Positions 40,719 through 49,371 of a stretch of 64,000 nt of DNA are shown piece after piece (positions within the stretch are counted from its first letter, which is position 1; every line of letters starts with the position of its first letter). The DNA comes from Micromonospora pattaloongensis (lineage in GTDB: Bacteria > Actinomycetota > Actinomycetes > Mycobacteriales > Micromonosporaceae), in NCBI RefSeq assembly GCF_900107255.1, contig NZ_FNPH01000014.1, forward strand, positions 19,314-83,313, given 5' to 3'. The notes under the pieces were generated by a model. The model was not told where the DNA came from. It did no database searches and saw only the letters and a list, made by a program, of their open reading frames with translations. The translations under genes were made by a program, and so were the position numbers.

Positions 40719-43313
40719 TCACTCCGTGGGGCGTCGGGGCCAGGGCGGGCGGGTTCGGCGGTCGCCGGCGCGGTCGGCGGCCATGTCCCGCAGTCGGGCC
40801 AGCAGCTCACCCCGGTTCGCGCACCCCAGCCGCTGCCGCATCCGCGCCACGTGGTGCTCGACGGTCTTCGCCGAGATGAACAGCCGGTCGCCGATCTGCT
40901 TGTACGTCAGTCCGGCCAGGACGAGGTCCGCCACCTCCAGCTCGCGGTCGCTGAGCCGCCCCTCGTTCGGCGTCGGTGACGCCTCCGCGATCTGCTCGGC
41001 GGGGGCGTCGGCGCCGGCCGCGGCCCCCTTGTGGCTGGCCGGCCGGCCCTGCAGCAGCCGCGCGCAGTCCAGCAGCGTCGTCATCGCGCGCCGGTCGGAC
41101 GTCCGGATCGCCGCCTGACCGGCCAGTCGCGCCCCGTCCCAGGAGAGCCCGGCGTCGTGCAGGCCCCGGGCGGCGGCCTCCACCCGCACCGGGTCGACCG
41201 TCCCGCGCAGCACCTCCACCCAGCTCTGCGCGGCGGCCGCCACCACCGCGCCGTACCGGGTGTGTCCGGCGGTGGCGGCCAGCGCGGCGACGTGTTCGTC
41301 GGCGACGTCGGGCTGCTCGGCGACGATCGCCGCGTGCAGGCCGTTCCAGTGCAGGGGCGCGGCCCAGAGCGGCGGGTCGCCGAGCCGTTCGAGCAGCAGC
41401 CGGGCCGCCTCCAGGTGGGTGCCGAGCCGGGCCTGTTCGCCGAGGCGCGCGGCCGCGATGGCGAACTCGCCCAGCGGCAGCAACGTGAACAGGTCGACGG
41501 GGTGCCGGACGAGCGCGTCGCGGGCGTGCGACCAGCCGCGGTGCAGCGCGGCCAGGTCGCTGTTGCGGCGCGCGATCCCGACCTCCAGGCCGGTGGCGAA
41601 GAGCAGGTCCCGTGGTTCGAGCCGGGCGCCCCCGGCGGTGACGCCGACGAGGTGCTCGGCGGCGGCCGCGGTCCGGCCGCGCAGCATCAGCGCCCACGCG
41701 TACAGCAGGCGGTGCCGGCGCGCCAACAGCGGACCGCCGGTGCGGGTCGCGACCGCCCGGTCCAGCGCGGACTCACCGATCTCGAACTCCCCGCTGTGCA
41801 GGGCGACCAGCGCGGCGAGCGCCGCCGGGCTGTCGGGCAGCAGCACGGCCTGGCCCGCCGGCTCGAGCAGCGCCGCCGCCTGCACCAGCGCGGAGAGCGC
41901 GGTGGTCGGTGCCCCGGACAGCGTCTCCCGTACGCCGCGCGCCATCAGCAGCGCCGCGCTGGCCAGCAGGGTCGGCGGGCCGTCGACCGGCGGGTCCGCC
42001 ACCACCCGGGTCAGCGTCGCGGGGTCGCCGGCGCCGGCTGCGCCGATGGCGCCGAAGACCGCCGACGACGCGCTGCCCGACCAGCGGTAGAGCTCCGCGC
42101 TGCGGCCGAGGTGGCCGCGGTGGGCCAGCGCGGTCGCGGCGACGGAGGCCCCTTCGGCGCGGTCCGGCGCGTGGTCGACCGCGATCAGGCGGTCGGCCAG
42201 CCGCAGCGCGGTGTCGAGATCACCGGCGAGCGCGGTCGCGCGGGCCCGGCGCGCGGCGGTCGGCCGGCCGGCGGCGCCGGCCGCGGCGAAGAGCTCGGCC
42301 GCGAGCGCCGGCTCGACGGGCAGCGCCTCGTCCCCGGCCGCCTCGAAGATCTCGGCCAGCGCGGCGCCGGCGACGCCGAGGCCGAGCAGCGGCCGGGCCA
42401 GCGGGAGCACGGGGCCGCCGCGGCGGAGCTGGAACTCGGCCAGCCGCTGCCACACCGCGACGCGGTGGGTGGCCGGGCTCAGCGCGGCGACCGCCCGCTT
42501 CACGATCGGGGGCAGGCGGTCGTCCGGCCCGAGCAGTCCGGTGGCCCGCGCCGCGGTCAGCAGGGCGTCCACCCGCGCGGGCTCCGTCGACAGCAGCGCG
42601 CCGAGCAGATCGATGGGGAGGTCGACGTCCGCGGCGGCGGCAAGCAGCAGCCGCCGGAGTTCGTCGTCGAGGCCGTCGAGGTCCGACGCGAACGGCAGGA
42701 TCGCGGACTGGGGAAGCTGCCCGGGAACCCCGGCGCCGTCCGTGCCGAGCAGCGCCCGCGCCAGCCGGTCGACGAACCGCGGGATCCCGGCGGTCTGCGC
42801 GTGGACGAACTCGACGGTGGCCGGACGGACGTCGGCGCCGGCCAGGAGCCGGAGCGCGGCGGCGGTGCGGTCCGGGGTGAACGGGTGCAGCAGCAGCGGG
42901 GGAGCGGTGCGGCGCAGCAGCTCGGTCAGCTCCGCCATTGCCGGCGGGCGTGGCCAGGGGCGGTAGCCGATCGCCAGCCGGGGCCCGCCCGGGACGGCCA
43001 GCCGCGCCAGCTCCCGCAGCCGATCCTCGTCGAGCAGGTGCGCGTCGTCGACCAGCACCACGCTGTCCGGACCGGGGTTCGCGGTCCGGTCCTGCCACGC
43101 GTCGACGACCGTCACCCCGGCCTGCCGGTAGCTGCGCTCCAGCGCGCGCAGCAGGACGGTCTTGCCGTACCCGCCGGGGGCCTGGATGCCGACGCAGAGC
43201 GGCGCGTGCGGGTCGGCCTCGACCGCCGCGATCAGCGCTCTGGTCGGCGCGTCCAGGACGGGCTGCGGCTGGAGGGGTGTGCGCAGACTCAACAGGGGCC
43301 TCACCGGTGTCAT
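40719..43313 (-). CDS. iniR: IniR-like STAND ATPase / LuxR-family regulator
   Basis: An 864-residue MalT-like regulator. Walker A is APGGYGKT (45-52) and Walker B is SVVLVDDAHLL (about 84-94), followed by a winged-helix and a long Ala/Leu-rich TPR-like sensor region (about 330-770). The C-terminus is a LuxR HTH: LSDRELEVADLVLAGLTYKQIG and FISAKTVEHHVARMRQRLG. In mycobacteria a protein of this architecture and length (IniR) lies divergent from iniBAC, as here, so the name is given by architecture and synteny. ATG 43313 overlaps the hsp70 stop as ATGA. It probably senses a small ligand and controls the divergent iniB promoter. Confidence 0.75.
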   Translation of the reverse strand: MTPVRPLLSLRTPLQPQPVLDAPTRALIAAVEADPHAPLCVGIQAPGGYGKTVLLRALERSYRQAGVTVVDAWQDRTANPGPDSVVLVDDAHLLDEDRLRELARLAVPGGPRLAIGYRPWPRPPAMAELTELLRRTAPPLLLHPFTPDRTAAALRLLAGADVRPATVEFVHAQTAGIPRFVDRLARALLGTDGAGVPGQLPQSAILPFASDLDGLDDELRRLLLAAAADVDLPIDLLGALLSTEPARVDALLTAARATGLLGPDDRLPPIVKRAVAALSPATHRVAVWQRLAEFQLRRGGPVLPLARPLLGLGVAGAALAEIFEAAGDEALPVEPALAAELFAAAGAAGRPTAARRARATALAGDLDTALRLADRLIAVDHAPDRAEGASVAATALAHRGHLGRSAELYRWSGSASSAVFGAIGAAGAGDPATLTRVVADPPVDGPPTLLASAALLMARGVRETLSGAPTTALSALVQAAALLEPAGQAVLLPDSPAALAALVALHSGEFEIGESALDRAVATRTGGPLLARRHRLLYAWALMLRGRTAAAAEHLVGVTAGGARLEPRDLLFATGLEVGIARRNSDLAALHRGWSHARDALVRHPVDLFTLLPLGEFAIAAARLGEQARLGTHLEAARLLLERLGDPPLWAAPLHWNGLHAAIVAEQPDVADEHVAALAATAGHTRYGAVVAAAAQSWVEVLRGTVDPVRVEAAARGLHDAGLSWDGARLAGQAAIRTSDRRAMTTLLDCARLLQGRPASHKGAAAGADAPAEQIAEASPTPNEGRLSDRELEVADLVLAGLTYKQIGDRLFISAKTVEHHVARMRQRLGCANRGELLARLRDMAADRAGDRRTRPPWPRRPTE

Positions 43314-44656
43314 GTCAGCCCCAGCGTGCGGTCGGCGTGGCCGGGGAGCGCACGCGGGGGCCGGCCGGGCACGAGTCGGGACGCGGAACGCATCCGCGGC
43401 AGCTTGAGCGGGGTGATGTTGACCGGGGGACGGGGCGGCGGCGGCACGGTGGGGCCCGCGTGGTCGTCGCGGTCGTCCACCACGGGCGCCGGAGGTTGCG
43501 CGGTCGGCTGCGTGCGGGCCACCGCGGTCGGTGCCCACGCGGGATCCGGTCGCGGCCGCGTCGGCCCGGACACGATCTGGCCCGCCGCCAGTGCCGCGCC
43601 CGCGGCCGCCGTCAGCTGCGGCTCCGGCTCGACCCCCAGCGGTACGCCGAACCGCGCGGCGAGCACCTCCGCCACCAGGGGGATCCGGGTGGCGCCCCCG
43701 ACCAGCAGGATCCCGTGGAGCTGCTCGGGGCGCAGCCCGCAGGAACGGATCGTGTCGGCGAGCGTCTCCGCCGTGGGCAGCAGCGCCGGTCGGATGAGCT
43801 CGTCGAACTCGGCGCGGGTGACCGGCACCCGGGCCACCCGGTGGGGCAGCTGCACGAGCACGTCGACCTCGGTGGCGACCGACAGCGTCTCCTTGGCCCG
43901 GCCGCATTCCTCGCGCAGCTCCGCCAGCGCCGGGCGGGTGCGGGGGTCGGCGGGGGAGAGCTCCGTCAGCTCCCGGCCGAGCCGCGCCCGTACGTGGCCG
44001 ACGAGCGCCTCGTCGAAGTCGGCGCCGCCGAGCGGCTGGACGGCCGGCCGCGCCCCGACCAGCTCGAACCCGGCGTGGTGGGTGGCCCGGCGCACCACCG
44101 ACGCCTCGAAGCCGTTGCCGCCCAGCGCGTAGACCCCCCACGCGCCGTCGGCGGCGGCGGTGAAACCGCGGGCGGCGTGGCTCTCGGCGGCGGTCACCGG
44201 CTCGGGCAGCAGCGTCACGTTGGACAGCCCCAGCTCCCACAGCGCGCCACGCAGCAGATCGCGGCGGTACGGGCCCCAGGAGGCCGGATGGCTGAGCACG
44301 ATCTGCTCGGCGTACCGCGACTCCTGGGCCAGCACCCGCTCGACGACCCACATCGCGAGCACGGCGGTCAGGGCGTGCGGGGTGAACGGTTCGCCGCCGA
44401 CGACGTACGGGACGTCGTCGCCGATCCGGCGGCTGAAGCCGCGGGCCATCCGGGTCGGATCCATCGTCGACACGTGCTGACCAGGGTCACCCACAGTGAG
44501 GGAGCCGTGCGATGTCATGTGGAGCACGGAGGGCGCCGAGTGGGACTGCGCGGTGAGTCGGACCGGCTCCGGCGGGCTCCAACTGCCGTCCCGGAACCGG
44601 GAAACCGCAGCACTCGTGCAGGTGCTGCCGATGTCTATCCCGAGGACGTAGGGCAT
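43310..44656 (-). CDS. Hsp70-like ATPase without substrate-binding domain
   Basis: A 448-residue protein. Residues 1-345 form an actin/Hsp70 ATPase: VLGIDIGSTCTSAAV (phosphate 1), LLPEPVTAAESHAARG, and ILLVGGATRIPLVAEVL (adenosine). Phosphate motif 2 reads YALGGNGFEASVV, where canonical Hsp70 has DLGGGT; loss of that Asp may weaken ATP hydrolysis. The rest is a Pro-rich basic tail, with no beta-sandwich substrate domain. It is first in the leftward operon and overlaps iniR. It may be a signalling or scaffold Hsp70 rather than a folding chaperone. ATG 44656. Confidence 0.82.
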   Translation of the reverse strand: MPYVLGIDIGSTCTSAAVSRFRDGSWSPPEPVRLTAQSHSAPSVLHMTSHGSLTVGDPGQHVSTMDPTRMARGFSRRIGDDVPYVVGGEPFTPHALTAVLAMWVVERVLAQESRYAEQIVLSHPASWGPYRRDLLRGALWELGLSNVTLLPEPVTAAESHAARGFTAAADGAWGVYALGGNGFEASVVRRATHHAGFELVGARPAVQPLGGADFDEALVGHVRARLGRELTELSPADPRTRPALAELREECGRAKETLSVATEVDVLVQLPHRVARVPVTRAEFDELIRPALLPTAETLADTIRSCGLRPEQLHGILLVGGATRIPLVAEVLAARFGVPLGVEPEPQLTAAAGAALAAGQIVSGPTRPRPDPAWAPTAVARTQPTAQPPAPVVDDRDDHAGPTVPPPPRPPVNITPLKLPRMRSASRLVPGRPPRALPGHADRTLGLT

Positions 44657-44998
44657 CCGACCAATCCTTAACCGCTACGAGGCGCTGCCGCCGGTGCCGA
44701 TCCGGCGCGCGCCTCACCCTTACGGTGCGTTCCGTGCGGGCCCCCCTGTTCGTACCAGAGATCGCTCCACCACTGGGACCCTAAATCCCGGCGCCGTTGA
44801 TCCCCTAAGCCCCTAACGTGATCGGTGATCCCGGCCCTAGTCGCGGCCGCGCAGATACGGGAACCGTCCCCGATGTCCGGTGCGGCCCCCGATCCATACG
44901 TTTCTTCCCGGCACCGCGATCTCACCGGCACAGCTTTCCATCGGTGCGACCGCGTGGTGAGCCGCTACCCCTCGTAGTTCCCCAAGGAGATCCGGCAG
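44657..44998. promoter_or_regulatory. Divergent control region between hsp70-iniR and iniBAC-like operons
   Basis: A 342-base gap with no gene. It has AAGGAGA (44983-44989) as the iniB ribosome site. A cluster of related C-rich words is centred on 44778-44818: CCCTAAATCCC, CCCCTAAGCCCC and CCCTAACG, a possible multi-site operator for the IniR-like protein. No convincing -35/-10 pair was identified. Confidence 0.55.
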
Positions 44999-45925
44999 AT
45001 GGAAACCACTCAGACCCTGCACGACTTCGTGTTCAACCTGCTCACCAACGCCGACGCGCGCTCGGCGTTCGAGCTCGACCCCGAGGGGGCGCTGCGCGCC
45101 GCCGGGCTCAGCGACATCACCGCCGCTGACGTGCAGGACGTGGTTCCGCTGGTGCTGGACACCGTCCCGGTGCAGGGCATCACGTCGCTGGACGTGCTGG
45201 GCGACACCGGCCTCGGCCTCGGCACCGTCAGCGCGGACCCGCTGGGCGTCATCGGCCAGCTCACCACGGTGGCGCAGGGCCTCAACGTCGGGGCGGCGGG
45301 CTCGCACACCGCCGACGTCAACGTCAGCGCCCTCGGCGTGATCGGCGTGGACGCCGGCGGGCTCGGCAACATCGCCGCCTCCGTGCTGCCGGGGATCGGC
45401 GTGGGCCTCGGCGCCGACGGCGTGACCGCGGACCTGTCGGGCGTGAACGACGTGGCGCACACGCTGGACGCGGGTGTGCTCAACCCGGTCACCCAGGACG
45501 CGGTGGGCGCGGTCGGCACGGTCGACGGCGTCGTCGCCGGCGTCGGCGGCACCGCCGACGGCCTGGTGGGCGGCGGCCTCGGCGGCACCGTCGACGGGCT
45601 GCTCGGCGACGGCGTGACCGGCATCGCGGGCAACGCGCTCGGCACCGTCGGCCACACCGTCGACTCGCTGGGCGTCACCGGCCTGGTCAACGGCGTGACC
45701 GGCACGGTCGGCGGCACCGTGGACGGCCTGGGCGTGGACGGCGTCGTCAGCGGCGTGACCGGCACGGTCGGCGGCACCGTGGACGGCCTGGGTGTGGACG
45801 GGGTCCTCGGCGGCGTCACCGGCACGGTCGGCGGCATCACCGGTGGTCTGGGCGTGCAGGGCCACGCGCAGGCGGACGCCTCGGCGGACGCGTCGGGGCA
45901 CGGCCTGCTCGGCGGGCTGCTCTGA
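44999..45925 (+). CDS. iniB: IniB-like protein with Gly/Val/Asp-rich repeats
   Basis: A 308-residue protein. Residues 5-50 are the IniB N-terminal domain: TLHDFVFNLLTNADARSAFELDPEGALRAAGL (in parts) and DITAADVQDVVPLVLDTV. The rest is a low-complexity Gly/Val/Asp/Thr-rich array ending in 20-residue repeats of the form GVTGTVGGTVDGLGVDGV. No signal peptide or membrane helix is visible. Mycobacterial IniB is the first product of the isoniazid-inducible iniBAC operon; its function is not known. AAGGAGA lies 9 bases before ATG 44999. A strong hairpin follows the stop, and the dynamin-like genes come next. Confidence 0.85.
   Translation: METTQTLHDFVFNLLTNADARSAFELDPEGALRAAGLSDITAADVQDVVPLVLDTVPVQGITSLDVLGDTGLGLGTVSADPLGVIGQLTTVAQGLNVGAAGSHTADVNVSALGVIGVDAGGLGNIAASVLPGIGVGLGADGVTADLSGVNDVAHTLDAGVLNPVTQDAVGAVGTVDGVVAGVGGTADGLVGGGLGGTVDGLLGDGVTGIAGNALGTVGHTVDSLGVTGLVNGVTGTVGGTVDGLGVDGVVSGVTGTVGGTVDGLGVDGVLGGVTGTVGGITGGLGVQGHAQADASADASGHGLLGGLL
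45632..45871 (+). repeat. 60-bp tandem repeats within iniB
   Basis: Three 60-bp units start at 45692, 45752 and 45812 and encode 20-residue repeats (GVTGTVGGTVDGLGVDGV plus two variable residues); a more diverged unit precedes at 45632. The first two are nearly identical at DNA level, suggesting recent duplication and possible copy-number variation. Confidence 0.85.
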
Positions 45926-45944
45926 GTTAGCAGCTCGGCACGCT

Positions 45945-45988
45945 CGGTCGGGGGTCGGATCGCTGGTGGTCGGTCCGACCCCCGACCG
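45945..45988 (+). terminator. Intercistronic hairpin between iniB and iniA
   Basis: A perfect 15-bp stem: CGGTCGGGGGTCGGA at 45945-45959 and TCCGACCCCCGACCG at 45974-45988, with a 14-base loop. It begins 20 bases after the iniB stop and ends 18 bases before iniA. It should partly terminate transcription or stabilise the iniB message, making iniB far more abundant than iniA/iniC. Confidence 0.85.
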
Positions 45989-46006
45989 CTTGATAACAGC
46001 GTCGAA

Positions 46007-47887
46007 ATGAGCACACTTGGTGCCGTGATGGCGCCGATCTGGCTCGACGTGCTCGACGAGACCGCCCGGTTGTGTGTGGCCCACGGCCGCACCGACCTGC
46101 TGGAGCGGCTCCGCCAGAAGCGCGCGCAACTGCTCGATCCGAGGCTGCGGGTGCTGGTGATCGGCGAACCGAAGCAGGGCAAGAGCCAACTCGTCAACGC
46201 CCTGATCAACGCCCCCGTCTGTCCGGTCGGGGACGGCCCCACGACGGCGCTGCCGACCGTGGTGCAGCACGCCGAGACCCCGTCGGCGGTGCTGGTCCGC
46301 AGCCCGCTGCCGGTGGCCGGACGGCCGGCGGCCGACGCGTCCCGGGCCGAGGACCGGATCCCGCTGCCGATGGAGCAGGTCGCCACCGGCATCGGGGGCA
46401 AGCTGCGACAGCGCACGGCCGACGAATCGGTGCACGTCGAGGTCGGGGTGCCACGGGCGCTGCTCGCCACCGGGCTGGTGCTCATCGACACACCGGGGAC
46501 CGACACGCAGGATCCGGCCCGCGTGATGAACGGCACGGTCGGGTTCGCCCGGGCGGACGTGGTGGTGATGGTGTCGGACGCGACCCGCGAACTCTCCGTC
46601 ACCGAACTGAACCTGCTCCTGCACGTACTGCAGTCGCATCCGCACATCATCGTCGCGCTCAGCAAAATCGACATCGCGCCGCAGTGGCGCGCCGTGGCCG
46701 AGCGCAACCGCCACCACCTGGCGAACGCCGGCATCCCGGCGGCGCTCATCCCGGTCTCCGCGACCCTGCGCCTGCGGGCGGCCCGCAGCAACGACCGGGA
46801 CATCAACGCCGAATCCGGCTTCCCCGAGCTGATCGCGCGGCTCAGCCGGGATCTGAGCCGGAAGAACGAGGTGCTGGCCGGAGCGACCGCGGGACTCACC
46901 GCCCGTACCGTCATCGAGCAGCTCGCCGCGCCGCTCCGGGCCGAACTGTCCACTCGCGACGACGCCGACGACTCGGGTCCGATGTCGAGGCTGCGGGAGG
47001 CGCAGCGGGCCGTCGACGAGCTGCGCCGGCTCTCGGCGCGCTGGCAGAACTCGCTCAACGACGAGGTAACGGACCTGATCAGCGACATCGAATACGACCT
47101 GCGCGACCGGACCCGGCAGATCCTGCGCAAGGTCGACGAGGCGTTCGACGAGGCCGACCCGGTGCCGGCGTGGGAGACGTTCCAGGAGTGGCTGGAGAGC
47201 AATCTCGTCGAGGCGGCGGAGGCCAACTACGAGTGGCTGGTGCAGCGCTGCGAGTGGATCGCGCAGCGGGTCGCGGACAACTTCCGCGGCTACGGCTACG
47301 ACGCCGCCCCCGACTGGTCCCTCACCACGCCGCAGGACCCCGGCAGCCACCTCTCGGCGATCGAGCAGCCGCCGGTCGACCGGTTCACCCCGGTCCAGAA
47401 GGTCATCACCGGGTTGAAGGGCTCATATGGTGGCCTGCTGATGTTCGGGCTGGCGACCACCCTCGCCGGGATGCCCCTGATCAACCCCATCTCGCTCGGC
47501 GCCGGCGCGCTCTTCGGCGGCAAGAGCATCCACGACGAGAGCCGCAGCCTGCTGAAACGCCGGCAGGCCGTCGCGAAGGGCGCCGTCCAGCGGCACGTCG
47601 ACGACTTCTTCATCAAGTTGAACAAGGACTGCAAGGACACGGTCCGCAACGTGCAGCGGACGCTGCGGGACCACTTCACGGCGGTGACCGAGGAGCTGCA
47701 GGAGGCGATCGTCCAGTCGTTCCGCACGGCGAAGCAGGCGGCCGACGCGGACGCCGTCGAGCGCGACCAGCGGCAACGGCAGATCGAGCAGCAGATGAAG
47801 CGGCTCGGCGCGCTCTACGAGCAGGCCCAGGAGCTGCTGACCGGCCGCGCCACCGCGTCCCGGGTGCCGCTGGGGCCGCGGGTATGA
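46007..47887 (+). CDS. iniA: Dynamin-like GTPase, IniA-like
   Basis: A 626-residue bacterial dynamin-like protein. The P-loop is GEPKQGKS (53-60), switch regions include DTPG (161-164), and the base-recognition motif is SKID (219-222). A long helical stalk follows; a hydrophobic hairpin near 474-505 (GGLLMFGLATTLAGMPLINP) is the membrane-inserting paddle. The C-terminus is a coiled helix (VERDQRQRQIEQQMKRLG). IniA of mycobacteria tubulates or fissions membranes and is induced by cell-wall inhibitors. It has no Shine-Dalgarno; GATAAC lies 9 bases before ATG 46007. iniC overlaps its stop as ATGA, so the two GTPases are probably made in equal amounts. Confidence 0.88.
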   Translation: MSTLGAVMAPIWLDVLDETARLCVAHGRTDLLERLRQKRAQLLDPRLRVLVIGEPKQGKSQLVNALINAPVCPVGDGPTTALPTVVQHAETPSAVLVRSPLPVAGRPAADASRAEDRIPLPMEQVATGIGGKLRQRTADESVHVEVGVPRALLATGLVLIDTPGTDTQDPARVMNGTVGFARADVVVMVSDATRELSVTELNLLLHVLQSHPHIIVALSKIDIAPQWRAVAERNRHHLANAGIPAALIPVSATLRLRAARSNDRDINAESGFPELIARLSRDLSRKNEVLAGATAGLTARTVIEQLAAPLRAELSTRDDADDSGPMSRLREAQRAVDELRRLSARWQNSLNDEVTDLISDIEYDLRDRTRQILRKVDEAFDEADPVPAWETFQEWLESNLVEAAEANYEWLVQRCEWIAQRVADNFRGYGYDAAPDWSLTTPQDPGSHLSAIEQPPVDRFTPVQKVITGLKGSYGGLLMFGLATTLAGMPLINPISLGAGALFGGKSIHDESRSLLKRRQAVAKGAVQRHVDDFFIKLNKDCKDTVRNVQRTLRDHFTAVTEELQEAIVQSFRTAKQAADADAVERDQRQRQIEQQMKRLGALYEQAQELLTGRATASRVPLGPRV

Positions 47888-49371
47888 GCGGAATGGACCG
47901 CCTCGACGAGTCGGTCTGGGCGCTGCTGCACGAGGCGCTGCGCGTCTACCAGGACAGCCCGCGCGCCACCCTGCACCTGCGCCACCAGCTCGCGCGCTTC
48001 GAGCAGCCGGTGCGGATCGCCGTCGCCGGCCCGTGGCAGTCCGGCAAGTCGACTCTGATCAACGCGATCCTCGGCGAGGAGGTCGCGCCGGTGGAGGTCG
48101 GGGACGGTCGCCAGACCGTCACCTGGTACGAGGACGGGCCGGCGCCGCGCGCGACCGCGTACTCCGCCGGGGGCGTCGTGCAGGAGTTGCCGGTGACGCG
48201 GTCGACGCGGGGGATGCGGGTCGAGCTGTCCGGCCCGCGGCCGGACCACGTCACCGAGATCGTGGTGAAATGGCCGAGCAGGACGCTTCGGCACATGACG
48301 CTGGTGGACACGCCGGCGCTGCCGGCCGGCGCCGGCGACGACGGCCGGGCCGACGGTGGCGACGGGATCCTCGACGACGCCGATGCCGTGCTCTACCTGA
48401 CCCGCGACGCCCGCGACAGCGACCTGCGGTTCCTGCATCGTGCGCAGGAAGGGGCCGTGGCGAACGCGGCGCCGGTCAACGTCCTGCTGGTGCTGTCCCG
48501 CGCCGACGAGGTGGGCGGCGGCCGGGTCGACGCGCTGCTGACCGCCCGGCAGCTGGCCCGGCGGCACCGCCGCGACCCGCGGGTCGGCGCGCTCTGCGTC
48601 AGCGTGCTCGCTCTCGGCGGGCTGGTCGCGCTCGCGGGGCGGGTGCTCATCGACGGGGACTTCGGCGCACTCGCCGTGCTCGCCGCGATGCCGCGCGCCG
48701 ACCTCGAGCCGTACCTGCTCTCCACCGACCGCTTCGTGGGGCCGGCGTTCCCGGCGTCGCTCGACGCCGGGCTGCGGCGCGGCCTGCTGGAACGATTCGG
48801 TCTCTTCGGGGTACGGCTGGCCACGACGCTGATCCGCGCCGGTTTCGACAGCCGGCCGAAGCTCTCCGCCGAGCTGGTGCGGCGCAGCGGCCTCACCGAG
48901 CTGCGTGAAGCGCTCGGCCGGTACTTCGTGGACCGGGCGGAGGTGCTCAAGGCCCGCTCCGCGCTCGCCGCGCTGGAACGGGTGCTGCGCGCCGAGCCCC
49001 GGCAGGGCAGCGCCCAGCTGTCGGCGCGGCTGGAGCAGATCCTGGCGAGCGCGCACGACTTCCGGGAGCTGCGGCTGCTTGCGGCGCTGGCCGACGCGCA
49101 GCTGAGCCTCGACGCCGAGCTGTCGGCCGAGGCGGTGCGGCTGATCGGCGGCAACGGCACGGCGCTGGCGGCGCGGCTGGGCATCGACTACCAGGCCAGC
49201 ATCGGCGAGCTCTGGGAGCTGGGGGCCGACGCGCTGGGCCGGTGGCAGGACCACTCCGAGGATCCGCTGCTCAACCTCGACCAGCGGCGGGCGGCGCAGG
49301 TGATCGTCCGCAGCTGCGAGGGGATGCTCGCCGAGTTGGCCGGCGGCTATCCGCCGAGCCGCGTGCAGTAG
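47884..49371 (+). CDS. iniC: Dynamin-like GTPase, IniC-like
   Basis: A 495-residue GTPase, the same length as mycobacterial IniC (about 493). The P-loop is GPWQSGKS (49-56), switch II is DTPA (142-145, Ala in place of Gly) and base recognition is probably SRAD in VLLVLSRADEVGG. No clear membrane paddle is seen, unlike IniA, so it may work as the partner subunit. ATG 47884 overlaps the iniA stop. Its 3' end overlaps the convergent PP2C-like gene by 25 bases. Confidence 0.85.
   Translation: MSGMDRLDESVWALLHEALRVYQDSPRATLHLRHQLARFEQPVRIAVAGPWQSGKSTLINAILGEEVAPVEVGDGRQTVTWYEDGPAPRATAYSAGGVVQELPVTRSTRGMRVELSGPRPDHVTEIVVKWPSRTLRHMTLVDTPALPAGAGDDGRADGGDGILDDADAVLYLTRDARDSDLRFLHRAQEGAVANAAPVNVLLVLSRADEVGGGRVDALLTARQLARRHRRDPRVGALCVSVLALGGLVALAGRVLIDGDFGALAVLAAMPRADLEPYLLSTDRFVGPAFPASLDAGLRRGLLERFGLFGVRLATTLIRAGFDSRPKLSAELVRRSGLTELREALGRYFVDRAEVLKARSALAALERVLRAEPRQGSAQLSARLEQILASAHDFRELRLLAALADAQLSLDAELSAEAVRLIGGNGTALAARLGIDYQASIGELWELGADALGRWQDHSEDPLLNLDQRRAAQVIVRSCEGMLAELAGGYPPSRVQ

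Noticed and set aside
45632..45871. CRISPR-like regular repeats
   Set aside because: Units are contiguous, in-frame coding repeats of IniB with no spacers.
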